Assembly (NCBI GenBank): GCA_949987705.1
Contig: OX465281.1
Coordinates: 237,047,143 to 237,111,142 of the forward strand
Direction of reading: 5' to 3'
DNA from: Thereva unica
Lineage: Eukaryota; Arthropoda; Insecta; Diptera; Therevidae
DNA length: 64,000 nucleotides
The translations under genes were made by a program, and so were the position numbers. Below are positions 9,441 to 19,402 of the stretch, one piece after another. The notes below the pieces were generated by a model. The model made no database searches. It saw nothing but the letters and a program-made list of their open reading frames with translations, and was not told the origin of the DNA. Numbering within the stretch: position 1 is the stretch's first letter; the number at the start of each line of letters is the position of its first letter.

Positions 9441-12400
9441 ATGAACATGTTGACTAAAGTTCATAGTTTAAGAAACGTTTCAAAATGTGCAATAGTTCGG
9501 TGCATGAGTGTTCAAGTGCAGGTAATCATAAATGGTGAAAAGTGCAGCGTTAAAAATTAAGAACAAACTTGTTAAATGCTTAACTGTAAAAACAATATCG
9601 AGGGAAGGTTGTGGCAGTTCCTTCCTCCCCGACTAGAGCTGCTGTTCGACATTGCACTCTATAAGAAGAAAATAGATTGTCAACAGTATAAAGGGCCTTT
9701 CCTGTGACTCTAGTCTTTCACATAAAAAAAAACTAGTCCCAAAAAATTACGTTTTATGAAATTATGATAATTAAGAAGAAATTTATTTATTTGGAAGAGT
9801 TACCTAGAATTTTTATCATTAAAAAAATTGTTTTGAAAAAGTTTTCTAAGAGAGGCTTAAAAAAGTCGGCGCGCTATCAGTGTTATCATTTCTGAAAAAT
9901 CAAACAAAACATGTTATGAAAATACGATTTGTTATTGTTGTTATATCAGAGACAAAGTTAATATATGGGCTCTCGAGTATTATATAAAAATTCTACCAAA
10001 AACCAGCTCTGTAAAAATTTTGGAGTTATTCGGTCAATGCAGGATTATTAATCTTTGATTTACTAGCTTACTTACTAGCAGTTTCCTCCTGCTAGACAAC
10101 GGCATGAGATCAAGCACTTTGAGCCTGTCCAAGTATTGCGGCAGGGTATGATAGTCCTGGGGGTTGTGTAGATGTGTCAGGGCAAAAAGAAGAAATCTCT
10201 TTTGAATGGATTCGATCCTCCTGCTGCTCACTTGGAATATAGGATCCCAGATAGGACACGCATATCCCAGGATAGGGCGGACTAAAGAACAGGAGCGCGT
10301 TCAAAAACCTTACTATGGTTAACCATTGTTAACTATGGTAAACTTTTGTCGTTCAAAAACTCCGTGGTTAACTACAACATAACCACGAGCATAACTTTTT
10401 GGCGTTCAAAAACTCCCGTGGTTAACCATGGTGTAGTTAAATTTTAACCATGCTCGGGAGCATGGTTAGCGATAGTTAAGAAGAAGAAGAATAAAAACAA
10501 TTTTTGACATTTGTTTTAATGTTAATAATGAACAAATCAAAGTGGGATTTGTGAGATTATTTTAAATAAATAATTATTGGAAATAATTGAGGCAAATAGC
10601 GGACACTATTTTATGGAAAAAAATTTTAAATTCCCTTTACCACGAAGTTAACCACGGTGCGTTCAAAAACCTCCATGGTTAAACATAAACTTTCGTGGTT
10701 AAGTGATGTGATGTAGCATAACCACAGCCTACCTCGTGGTTTACTATAGTAAGGTTTTTGAACGCGCTCCAGAAGAGTGTTTTTGTGACCCATACATTAC
10801 CGAATTCTTTGGCTCTCCTCTTGATGAAACCAAGAAGTTTGTTCGCTCTGGCAGTTATATTATCGTAGTGCAGGTTGAAATTGAGTTTTTTGTCTAGGAC
10901 CACGCCTAGATCTACGATATGATCAACCTGATTCAACATTATCCCATTGAGATAATAGTTATGGTTCTGTGTGTTTTTTAAGCGGGAGAAGGGGTAATTG
11001 CATGACATTTTCTGGTGTTAAGTTGCAGTTTGTTCATGGTGCACCAGTCGTGTAGGGTATTGAGTTTTGTGTGCAAGAAGAAAGCATCAGTTTGGGTCTT
11101 AATGACACTATAAATTTTGAGGTCATCCGCGTAAAAGAGATGTGGAATATTTGCAAATTTTTCGGATAGATCGGAGATGAAAATATTGAAAAGTAGGGGA
11201 CCGAGATGACTACCCTGAGGAACGCCAGAGGTTACTTCGATCTCATTAGATAGAAATCCTTGGAATCTGATAACCTGTGTTCTTCTGTTCAGATATGATT
11301 TTAACCATTCCAGGGCAGAGCCTGATAATCCAAATTTTAATAATTTTGCGATTAGGATGGCGTGGTCCACTCGATCGAAGGCCTTGCTGAAATCAGTGTA
11401 CACAGCATCCAATTGATGGCCGCTCTCCATACCGCATAGCAATTCTTAGATAAGGACCATAAGGTTAGAAGTTGTTGAACGTCCTTTCCGAAAACCATGT
11501 TGTTGTTCGTTTAGGTAAAGCTATATCGTAAACAAGGAAAAAAAACAAAAACAATTCTTATCAGAAAGTTGCCAATCTTGATAAAGAAATGTTTTCTTCT
11601 GTGCCAACCAAAAATATTGATTAGATATTTCTAGATGATTAAACTTATAAACGTGATTTTCTATTATAAATGACAACCAATTTTATTTTTGAACTCGTCA
11701 ACTTGTCTGAGTTCCTTCCTCTCTCTGACTTTCGTTTGAAAACACTTTAGACACTTGAACCATTCCAGTCTGGGAGGCAGTATTACAAAGCACACGATCC
11801 TTTCATCCCTCACCATTTTTATTAGAGAGCGTCACGTGAAGGCGCAACAAAGCCAGGGCCGCTCTCCGGTCTCTTGATAAATTAACAATTGAAAAATTAT
11901 CTAATAATATGCACCGAAATTTAATTAAAGTAACATACTTACCTTTAACGGGACTCTTCACCGATATTTGGTTGAAAATCGATTTTTTGACGAATTTTTT
12001 TTTATTGCATATTCTGATAGAGTAGACTTTTCTGAATTATGTAGCATTTTCACATTTAAAAAAAAAGTTTATAACATAGTTTTTTTTTCGTGTTTTTTCA
12101 ATAGCGCGTACGGGCGGAGATATTACTCCGAGCGTCGCGCGTCGACAGACGAGCTCGTTTCTTTCAACTATTTTCTTACTAGTGATTGTAAAAAGTAAAT
12201 TAATTGTTAATAACAATTAATATACGTTTAACATTTTATTAGTTCTTTAATTTCTTCATTTATTCGACAAATTAACCAAAGACATTAACCAAAGACTTGC
12301 GATGGAATGACCATATATTCCAAATCGCCAAACAAGCATCCCAGTGCTTGGGATTTCCTAAGAGGTGCAGGTTCCTCCTCCAGCCATCGGCCCGTGCTGT

Positions 12401-15400
12401 TATTTATAAATCCTACATTCGGCCTCTTCTCGAATACAACTCCCTCATTTGGGGCGGCGCTCCAATAACAACCTTAGCATGGTTAGATAAGGTCCAAAAA
12501 AGGGCCCTTAAGTTAATTAATGACGATACCGCTTGCTCCAACATCGACCCCCTAAGCCACCGTAGGAATGTAGCTGCACTGACAAAATTTTATCGCTACT
12601 ATCATAGTGACTGTTCCTCCGAGTTAAACGCTCTTTTGCCTCCACGGCAATCTTATACCCGCAACACCAGATTAGCCCACTCGTCCCATTCCCTGCACCT
12701 GCAACTCCCTTTTTCACGCACTCAACAAGATATGAATTCGTTTGTTAATCGAACAACTCGACTGTGGAATAATCTCTCGCAGTCAGTATTTCCGAGCTCC
12801 TACAACATCCAAGAGTTCAAACGCAGGGTTCATCACCACCTTCTTCAATACCCCCCCGTACCTTTATAATCCTTAACCTATTCCCCCCACCCCTCCCCCG
12901 TACTAAGCTTACTGCTAGACATTGCACCATGACGTGACAAATGACATGACGGACTAGTAGTACAAAGGGTGACTCCTGAGCTTAGCACTAACACATAAAA
13001 AAAAAAAAAAAAAAAAAAAAAATTGCCATCCAAAAAGAAACAAAGACTTTGGCTTCGGCTACATGCGTAGCTCTTTTGTGCGTCATCGTCAAACTTTGAA
13101 CGTGATTATTTCAAAAACTTTTTTTTTTTCATTTTTTTAACTTCTCCGAGCTCCTCGTTCCACAATTTTCAACCGATTTTAATTTTATAAAGTGGAAAAT
13201 GTTCGAAATTTTTAACTGAATAAATCTGTCAGACAGAATTTTGAAATTTTAAAAATTCATAAAGTTATAAACAAAAATGTAATAAAAAACCGAAAAAATC
13301 GTGATTTTCGGCTATTTTTCGACATCGCCAGACATATTTGTGGATTGTTAATAAACAAAGAAAGATATCAAAATTCTGTCTGACAGTTATTATTAATTAC
13401 TGAACATTTTGGCACTAACAAAAATAAAATAGATTCAAAATTCGCGTGCAAGGAGCAAGCGGAAAATACCTCTTTTCTCGGATGTTTATTAACAAAAATG
13501 TTGCTTAAATTTTTTTTTTCAACATTTGATTGTGCTTTTGTTTTTTACTCGATAACAACTATTCGGACACAAAATTTCATCTAAATCGGTCTTGCGGTTC
13601 AGATTTTAGCCATTTCAGTGAAGAGTCCCCTTAACAACATTCTACAATAGTGAACATTACAGAACAGATTCCGGAAGCGAAGATGCTATCGGACTCTACA
13701 CAGCCCTACGGAGCGGCCCCCATTTATACATAGATCGCCGCCAGGCCCTTGAGCCCTATCACCGCACACTCATCGGCCGCCAAATGTATAGGGCCTGCAA
13801 TAGTTATGAGCAAACTCAAGAACCAAATAGCATGGCTAAGTCTTTGTCTTGTTCTTAGGCTTTCTATATGTGCAAGACCAAGACAAGACTGCAAGACCAA
13901 GACCATTTTTGCTCATCACTAGCCTACAGTCCTAGAAAACTGACCTTCGAAGTCAATGAAAAAGCGGCTCTCTGGCTAAACAGGGCTCCCAAATTGAGTC
14001 CATAGGTCCAGACCCACCAGCTTGCCGCAAAGGGGCTTAGCCTATGGGACTCTGATGAAACATGCAGAACGCTGGAGGTCCGCGCCTGGACTGGCCAACT
14101 TTAAGTGGTTCCTGCCTGTGCCAGTCTAGTCGGTTAGACTGTTCCGGCTCTCTGGAGAACATCTTTGAGGTATCCTTTGATGGTGTTGACGCCAGCCATG
14201 GTGATGATGTAAGCTTTAGTGAGGCAGTCACACACATTCCGTGCAGCTAGCCCGAAGTGTGACTATCATCACACCCTCAGTAAAAAAAATATTAACTCTT
14301 CCTCTTTTTTAGAGTAGTCCTTGGAAATAGTGCTTTAACATTGCAAAAATGCAGGACAAGGTATTATTTTTGGGTTGTGTAGGGGAAAGTTTAAAAATGA
14401 GAGTCGGTTTAAGTTTAAATTTAAGTTTTCGGGATCTGCGCCCCCCGTTTTCGCTTTTACAGCGCCGTGAAGTGACAGATTTTCTGAATAATTTTTTTAC
14501 GATTTTACCTCCTCCTCTCCCTAGAAATTCTCAATAACAGGTATCAAGTGTTATAATGAGGAAATGACTTTACGTGATAAGATATGCCGATGCTTGAGTA
14601 ATGAAATAAAATTGTTTAGCAATTTATTGCGGTTTTTTATTATTGTTGTAGTATGTTTTATAAGATACGATATTGTTTAAAATGAAATTCTTTGAATAAT
14701 AACATGTTTCAGTGTGAAGTGTATAATGCGCACGCTCAACTGTGATTATTCTGACGAAATTTTCAATGAAGCTTTAATACTGATTGAGGACTTCTCAGTA
14801 AGCAACAAAGTTCATATCGACACGAGATAGAAATGCTGTTCAAGACAGAGACTTGGTGCGAGAACAGAAATTCAATGTACATAAATCAGCTAAAACTTTT
14901 CGTGGAAACTCACCACGACAAGAGTTGCAGTGAGACCGTTGAACTGTGATTAGAGATATATGTAAATTAGCGGGTGGTTTGGGTTGGGCAAGCGCTTTTG
15001 ATATTACCAATTGTTTTAGCGCACGCCATTTTATTGGCTTTTATTGGCTGCAGCGAGGCGCACCGACTTCCAGCTAGTACTTAATAAACGTATCACTTAA
15101 AAATGCTTATGAGTGATATATGTATGTACGAAGGATCAAAACGGCTGCATAATAGAAGGGCGCTTTCAGAAATTTGCGGGGGGCGTAAATATTTTAGTTA
15201 CGCCACTGTCTAAAATTATTTCATTACTCTTGAAAAATTGTCAACGTTTAGTTGATATAATACTAAATATAAAATTTTTATTCTATTGAATATTATTAAA
15301 ACTATTATAATTTTGTATAATTTAAAACAGCCACAAGAACGAGTAATTGAAAACCAATATGAATCTTTTGAGGAAGAGTGGCATGCAGCCAAACCATATA

Positions 15401-17071
15401 ATGCAATTCCAGGACCATCGAGAGTAGGCCTTGTTAGAGCATTTTTGCCAGGAGGTATAACTTTAAAACAAATTACAAATATTATCGTTAACCTTTCTTT
15501 AAATCATAGGTAAATATTACAAGGTAAATCCTGTTGAGATGTTTGAGAAAGCAAGACAAGAATATGGAATTATCTACAAACTTCCTGGAATGTTTGGGAA
15601 ACCCGATATGGTTATATCGCTGGATCCACGGGATCTGGAAAAAATTTTCCGTACTGAAGGTCCTTGGCCAGAGCGTTTGATGATGGCGTCCATTAATCAC
15701 TTCCGTACCGTTGAAAAGGCTGACTTTTATAAAAAATCACCCGGTTTAATTATAGAGTAAGTCTTGCTATCAGCAATCTTCACTTAAATATTGAGAACTT
15801 TCTTCGGTAATTAGAAAAGGTGAACAATGGGGTCAAACCAGAACAGCTGTCAACCCAGTTATGATGCAACCAAGGACTGTTACGCAATACATAAAACCAA
15901 TCGATTCCGTGGGGGTTGATCTAATTGAACGGTAGTCCTAGTAAATGAATTCCTTTATTTAACAAATTAAATTTTATTATTTTCAAGAATGAAGCAGATA
16001 AGAGATCCAAAAAGCCTTGAGCTCCCTGCGAATTTCGACAATGATCTACAGCATTGGGCTCTAGAATCTATAGGAATCATAGCTTTAGATACTCGGCTCG
16101 GCTTACTAGACAAGTCTATTGATAATCCAGATGCTAAACGATTGATGAAAAATATAAGACGATTCTTTCATCTTATTTATGAGTTAGAAATTAAACCAAA
16201 TATGTCACGATTCATAGCTACTCCTGACTTCAAGGAAATGATGCAGGTCCAAGCTGCGCTGCAAGAAATTACGTCGCGGTATGTCGATAAGGCTATGGCG
16301 CGTCTAAAATCTGAATCATCTGACAAACCCGATCATGAAAAGGGAGTACTAGAACGACTAGTAGCAGTTGATAAGACTGTTGCAGTTGTTATGGCCACTG
16401 ATATGCTTATGGCTGGTGTTGATACGGTAAGAAAAACTAAAAATATTGAGTGATAAATATCATAATTAATTTTTGTTACACAGACAACTTCAGCACTATT
16501 ATCTTGCATATACTTACTCGCCAAAAATCCAAAGAAACAGAGGAAACTATTTGAAGAGCTTAAAACAATTATGCCAACAAAGGATACTCCTCTAACTAAA
16601 GACAACATGGTTAACTTACCTTATTTAAGAGCATGTATAAAGGAAACTCACAGAATCCACCCAGTTACGGTTGGAAATGGTCGAATAATTACCCAGGATC
16701 TAGTTCTTAGCGGATATCAAATTCCAAAGGAAACCAATATTATGATGCCATCACAGCTTTTGTTGATTGATGAGAAAAATTTTCCTCGACCAAAAGAATT
16801 CATTCCAGAACGATTCTTGAGAGATCAGACTAAAAATTCAGAATGTCCTTCCGCAAAGACTGCACATCCGTTTATTTACTTGCCATTCGGTTTCGGGCCA
16901 AGGATGTGCGTTGGTAAACGAATGGCGGAAATGGAGATTGAAGTCGTTTTGTGCAGGATATTTAGGAATTTCCAGGTTGAGTATCATTACAAGGATATCG
17001 AATTTGAGTCAAGTGCTGTCAATATTCCAAAAGGTGAATTTAAGTTTAAGTTAATCGATATTAATGAATAA
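9441..17071 (+). CDS. P450-2: CYP12-like mitochondrial cytochrome P450, complete
   Basis: Predicted 531-residue monooxygenase imported into mitochondria, where ferredoxin supplies electrons. Exons: 9441-9521, 15331-15454, 15510-15756, 15815-15931, 15988-16426 and 16484-17071, all GT-AG. Exon 1 encodes 27 residues (MNMLTKVHSLRNVSKC...), rich in Lys, Arg, Ser and hydrophobics with no acidic residue: a classic matrix-targeting presequence. Landmarks: WGQTR at 156-160, AGVDTT at 332-337, ExxR at 390-393, PERF at 444-447, and FGFGPRMCVG with heme Cys478. The start is supported by identical exon 1 copies before P450-3 and, damaged, P450-5. Intron 1 (5.8 kb) is filled with a LINE, MITEs and a TTAA-flanked element. 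CYP12 members in flies act mainly on xenobiotics. That role is inferred here. A steroid-type role is less likely given the tandem copies. Confidence 0.93.
9586..9730 (+). mobile_element. SINE/LINE 3'-end insertion in intron 1 of P450-2
   Basis: Contains CCGACTAGAGCTGCTGTTCG and ends in an A-tract. The matching intron of P450-3 (around 19538) lacks it, and AACT is duplicated at 9582-9585 and 9731-9734. The same 3' sequence forms the tail of the SINE at 21781-22247. The insertion therefore happened after the P450-2/P450-3 duplication. Confidence 0.65.
10071..11517 (-). mobile_element. 5'-truncated Jockey/CR1-type LINE, reverse transcriptase
   Basis: Minus-strand frames give EQQHGFRKGRSTTSNL, DFSKAFDRVDH, SGVPQGSHLGPLLFN and the catalytic FYADDLKIYS, then (after a MITE) the thumb region ending LDRLKVLDLMPLSSRRKL. 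This is the core of a non-LTR reverse transcriptase without endonuclease. At least one in-frame stop (about 11446) and a MITE at 10293-10769 kill it. Comparison with intron 1 of P450-3 shows where the host sequence stops and resumes, and that about 200 host bases are missing at the insertion point. Confidence 0.8.
10293..10769. mobile_element. MITE, GAGCGCGTTC family (copy 2)
   Basis: Perfect inverted ends GAGCGCGTTCAAAAACCTTA, with CAG at 10290-10292 and 10770-10772. Excising it plus one CAG rejoins the LINE reading VTKTLFCSLVRP without frame change, which proves the boundaries. The 3-bp CAG/CTG target duplication points to a PIF/Harbinger-like mobiliser. Confidence 0.85.
11949..13630. mobile_element. 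TTAA-flanked non-autonomous element with internal LINE
   Basis: Inverted ends CGGGACTCTTCACCGA and (complemented) GGGGACTCTTCACTGA, each bordered by TTAA (11945-11948 and 13631-13634), the target preferred by piggyBac-type transposons. Long A/T runs inside. A LINE copy occupies 12297-13022. No transposase seen. Confidence 0.6.
12297..13022 (+). mobile_element. 5'-truncated poly(A) LINE (RT C-terminal domain)
   Basis: A 190-codon open frame starting at 12297 corresponds to the region downstream of the RT core in Jockey/I-type LINEs (YKSYIRPLLEYNSLIWGGAP, HRRNVAALTKFYRYYHSDC, NRTTRLWNNLS, FKRRVHHHL). A short 3' UTR with GGGTGACTCCTGAGC and a long A-tract follow. It is cut before the catalytic YADD. 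The frame is intact, indicating recent insertion. Confidence 0.8.
13801..13921. mobile_element. 121-bp hAT-like MITE
   Basis: Inverted ends TAGTtATGAGCAAA and TTTGCTCATCACTA enclose CAAGACCAAGACAAG-type repeats. Flanks GCCTGCAA (13793-13800) and GCCTACAG (13922-13929) look like an 8-bp target duplication with two mismatches, as hAT elements make. Confidence 0.6.
13922..14690. other. Unrecognised stretch in intron 1 of P450-2
   Basis: Contains a ~60-codon open frame at 14349-14537 without similarity I can name. Part (about 14500 onward) resembles intron 1 of P450-5 around 39500, so it is shared paralog sequence. Confidence 0.35.
14691..15120 (-). repeat. Repeat shared by intron 1 of P450-2 and P450-5
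   Basis: Read on the minus strand it begins ACTAGCTGGAAGTCGGTGCG and continues with AATTGGTAATATCAAAAG. The same sequence lies at 38915-39350 inside intron 1 of P450-5, antisense to the gene in both cases, so it is inherited from their common ancestor. Related heads occur at 29044 and about 31740. Confidence 0.55.
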
Positions 17072-17282
17072 GTTTAAGGATAATTATAATAATATAAATA
17101 GCATAATTTATTATCTTTAGTAGTGTTTCTAAAACGTTATATTTTAATACAATTCGATGTTAGACTAGGGTTTGAATTAATCTAAGATTTTAGTGTTGAT
17201 GGTAAGTTTTATAATTTTGGTGAATTTGAGTAAATTTTTAACGTTGATTTAAAATTTTAATCGCATGTTATTTGGTTGAGAA
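17072..17282. other. P450-2 3' flank
   Basis: Aligns with the 3' flank of P450-1 up to about 17281, where similarity ends abruptly at an RTE fragment. There is no AATAAA at the stop codon (it reads AATAAG), unlike P450-1. Confidence 0.55.
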
Positions 17283-17590
17283 CTTTGTAGCACTTGAGCA
17301 AGCCGCGAAAAAAAATCAGGGTGGAAATATAGGAGCACAAAACAAAGTTACATGTGCCCAAAAAACGCCAGAAGTAACAGGCAAAATATAACGATAGACA
17401 CCTACAATATAGAAGCAGTGGATGAATTCGTATATCTAGGCATGATTATAATAAAAGGAAATGATACATCGGCCGAAGTCAGAAAGCGAGTAGCACTGGC
17501 TAATAACTGGCGCTCATCTAAATCCAGCTATACGAGTGGACGCAAAGACTAAGAGCCTAACGGTTTGAAAAGACCTGATTATATTCTAGA
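17283..17590 (+). mobile_element. RTE reverse-transcriptase fragment
   Basis: The open frame at 17352-17552 reads NARSNRQNITIDTYNIEAVDEFVYLGMI then EVRKRVALAN, the connection region after the RT palm in RTE-like elements (compare NITIDEHNLEVVDKTVYLGS in the element at 41895-45233). Only this piece is present. Confidence 0.65.
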
Positions 17591-18147
17591 ACAACAATGC
17601 TGGACCACACAAGTTTTTAACCTTCGCCAAAATTGATCAGTTCGTTTTCGAGATTACAGAACTGTGCCGCGAAATCTGTTGCCTAATATTATTAACAACA
17701 GCAACATTTTCTTTTTTTTTTCCAATGGTACTCCAGCCCTACCTGAGCTTTGCTCTCCTTCATTCTTCTACTTCACACCTGTCGTTTCCACTTCTGGCTG
17801 AGCTTTTTCAGTTCGATGTATGGAGAAGCGACTCCGCCTCCGCTGTAAAGGCGTCCGTTCTCCTCCTAATGGCATATGCTCAACGTGCCCCCTCCTGAGG
17901 AATTCTACCAATTTCCTTAAAAGTTTCCTTTCCAATTATATTCCTTAAAAGGAAGGAAAATTCCTTCCTTTTTCATCCTTTTTATAAGCGTCGATGTCGA
18001 TGTGTGACTCCCGTAGTAACGTCTTGTATAATTGCAGTAGTAACGTCTTGTATAATTATTATGTACATATGTACCGCTTATTCAAGGTAGAGAAAGTAGG
18101 TGGACAAGTCTGTCTAGTCCAACACTCTCTTTGGTATTTGAGAGCAC
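17591..18147. other. Region upstream of P450-3, no gene seen
   Basis: Degenerate sequence alignable with 7010-7265 upstream of P450-2 (for example CCGCTTATTCAA and AAGTAGGTGG landmarks). It includes a local doubling of GTAGTAACGTCTTGTATAAT at about 18015-18056. Confidence 0.5.
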
Positions 18148-18709
18148 CCGAGTAAAAATGAAAGTCGGCCGCACGTAGCATGCAAGAGGGACACACTAGC
18201 CTACAGCTACCATGTACGCTTGAGTAAGAATAAGACTCAAGATAATTCGCCCTTTTCTCCGTCCTACACAATTTTTTAAAGCCCCAATTTTGCTCTCTTT
18301 AATCTAAAAAATGTGCATGCCTGTGGCGAAAGTCTGCATTCCTGTAGCAAGAGCCCCTTTCAAAGGGCGAACATCGGCCGTTCATGAAACATAGTCTACG
18401 GTTATTTGCCGCGCATCAGAAGGTTGTCTGCAGGAATGTACGCCCTTACACCGAACCCCACACACCCCACACGCGCACACACACACTAAGGCCAAAATGT
18501 TTATCCACTTGGCATTTATGTGCCCTTCTTATGCCCATGTTTGCAACTCAGTACTCGACCATTTCAATCTTTTGGCCCAATTTGGCCGTTCTGGGCCCGT
18601 ATCTTCTCTCGTTAAAAATGGTTAAAAACTATACAGCTATACTATGCCCCTTAAAAAGCCAAGCGGCCTGTGTTCGCCCGCTGCAAGGCCATTTTTTATT
18701 TTAACTCGG
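18148..18709. mobile_element. MITE with CCGAGTAAAAATGAAA ends (copy 2)
   Basis: Same family as 8380-8743, longer on the left. The right end is ATTTTTTATTTTAACTCGG. It is followed directly by the RTE tail (18710-18915), as in the P450-2 copy. Confidence 0.5.
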
Positions 18710-18915
18710 GGGTCTCCCAGTTGTTGCAGGCACTGCTAATATGGTTCTCATGCACCTTGTTCTGGGTCGTCCAGCTCTATGGGTTCCTTGCGGGTTTCAG
18801 TCAAGGGCCTGTTTGGCTAAATCTTAGCTTTCGCGTAGCAAGGTGTGGCCAATCCGAATCCAATTCCATTTCAATCACTAGATTTCGTCGTCTTTGCTCG
18901 AGAATTACAATCTAA
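18710..18915 (-). mobile_element. Degenerate RTE tail
   Basis: Counterpart of 8744-8938 and of the tail at 56335-56820 (CAAGGGCCTGTTTGGCTA, GCAAGGTGTGGCCAATCC). Non-coding remnant that rode along with the P450 duplication. Confidence 0.55.
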
Positions 18916-18959
18916 TAGCCGGCTTTTATCCATCAATGGGTCACGAAGGGCAGGGCTAT

Positions 18960-19402
18960 TTATCGTTATATTAATAACTCCATTATTCCATTTGTTTGTA
19001 TGTAACTATTAAATAAAACTAAAACTTAGCTTATAGAATATATTGCGTAGATATCATACCGATTTTCCACATCATATAATTTCACCTTATCATCTGTTGA
19101 AGGGGAAGCTTTTGCGAGTTTGATAATATAGATAAAGACCTGTACTGTGATATCACAAAAAACTCCGCAACATCATTTATCTAAAGTGGATTTGGAAAGC
19201 TCCAAACTACGAGTTAAAAGTATCAAAACAAACGTCCAACAAATACAAAAAGTCTCAACTTATTTAATTGACTCGAGTCTTTCAACTAACAAGTTATCAA
19301 GGTCGAAAACGTTGGTCAAATTATTTTGGCAGTCGGTTGTCGGTTGTGGATCTTAAAGTTGAGTGAAATTAAATTGACTTAAAGTAATAGTTTTGTGAAA
19401 AT
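18960..19402 (+). promoter_or_regulatory. P450-3 promoter and leader
   Basis: Nearly identical to the P450-2 upstream block, with the same CCTTATCATCTG and GACCTGTACTGTGATATCAC landmarks. The start codon follows at 19403. Small indels in A-tracts are the main difference, so the two genes may be co-regulated. Confidence 0.6.

Noticed and set aside
10679..11008. 109-codon ORF with reverse-transcriptase-like N-terminus
   Set aside because: The second half is MITE sequence read through from the LINE. It is not a natural protein.
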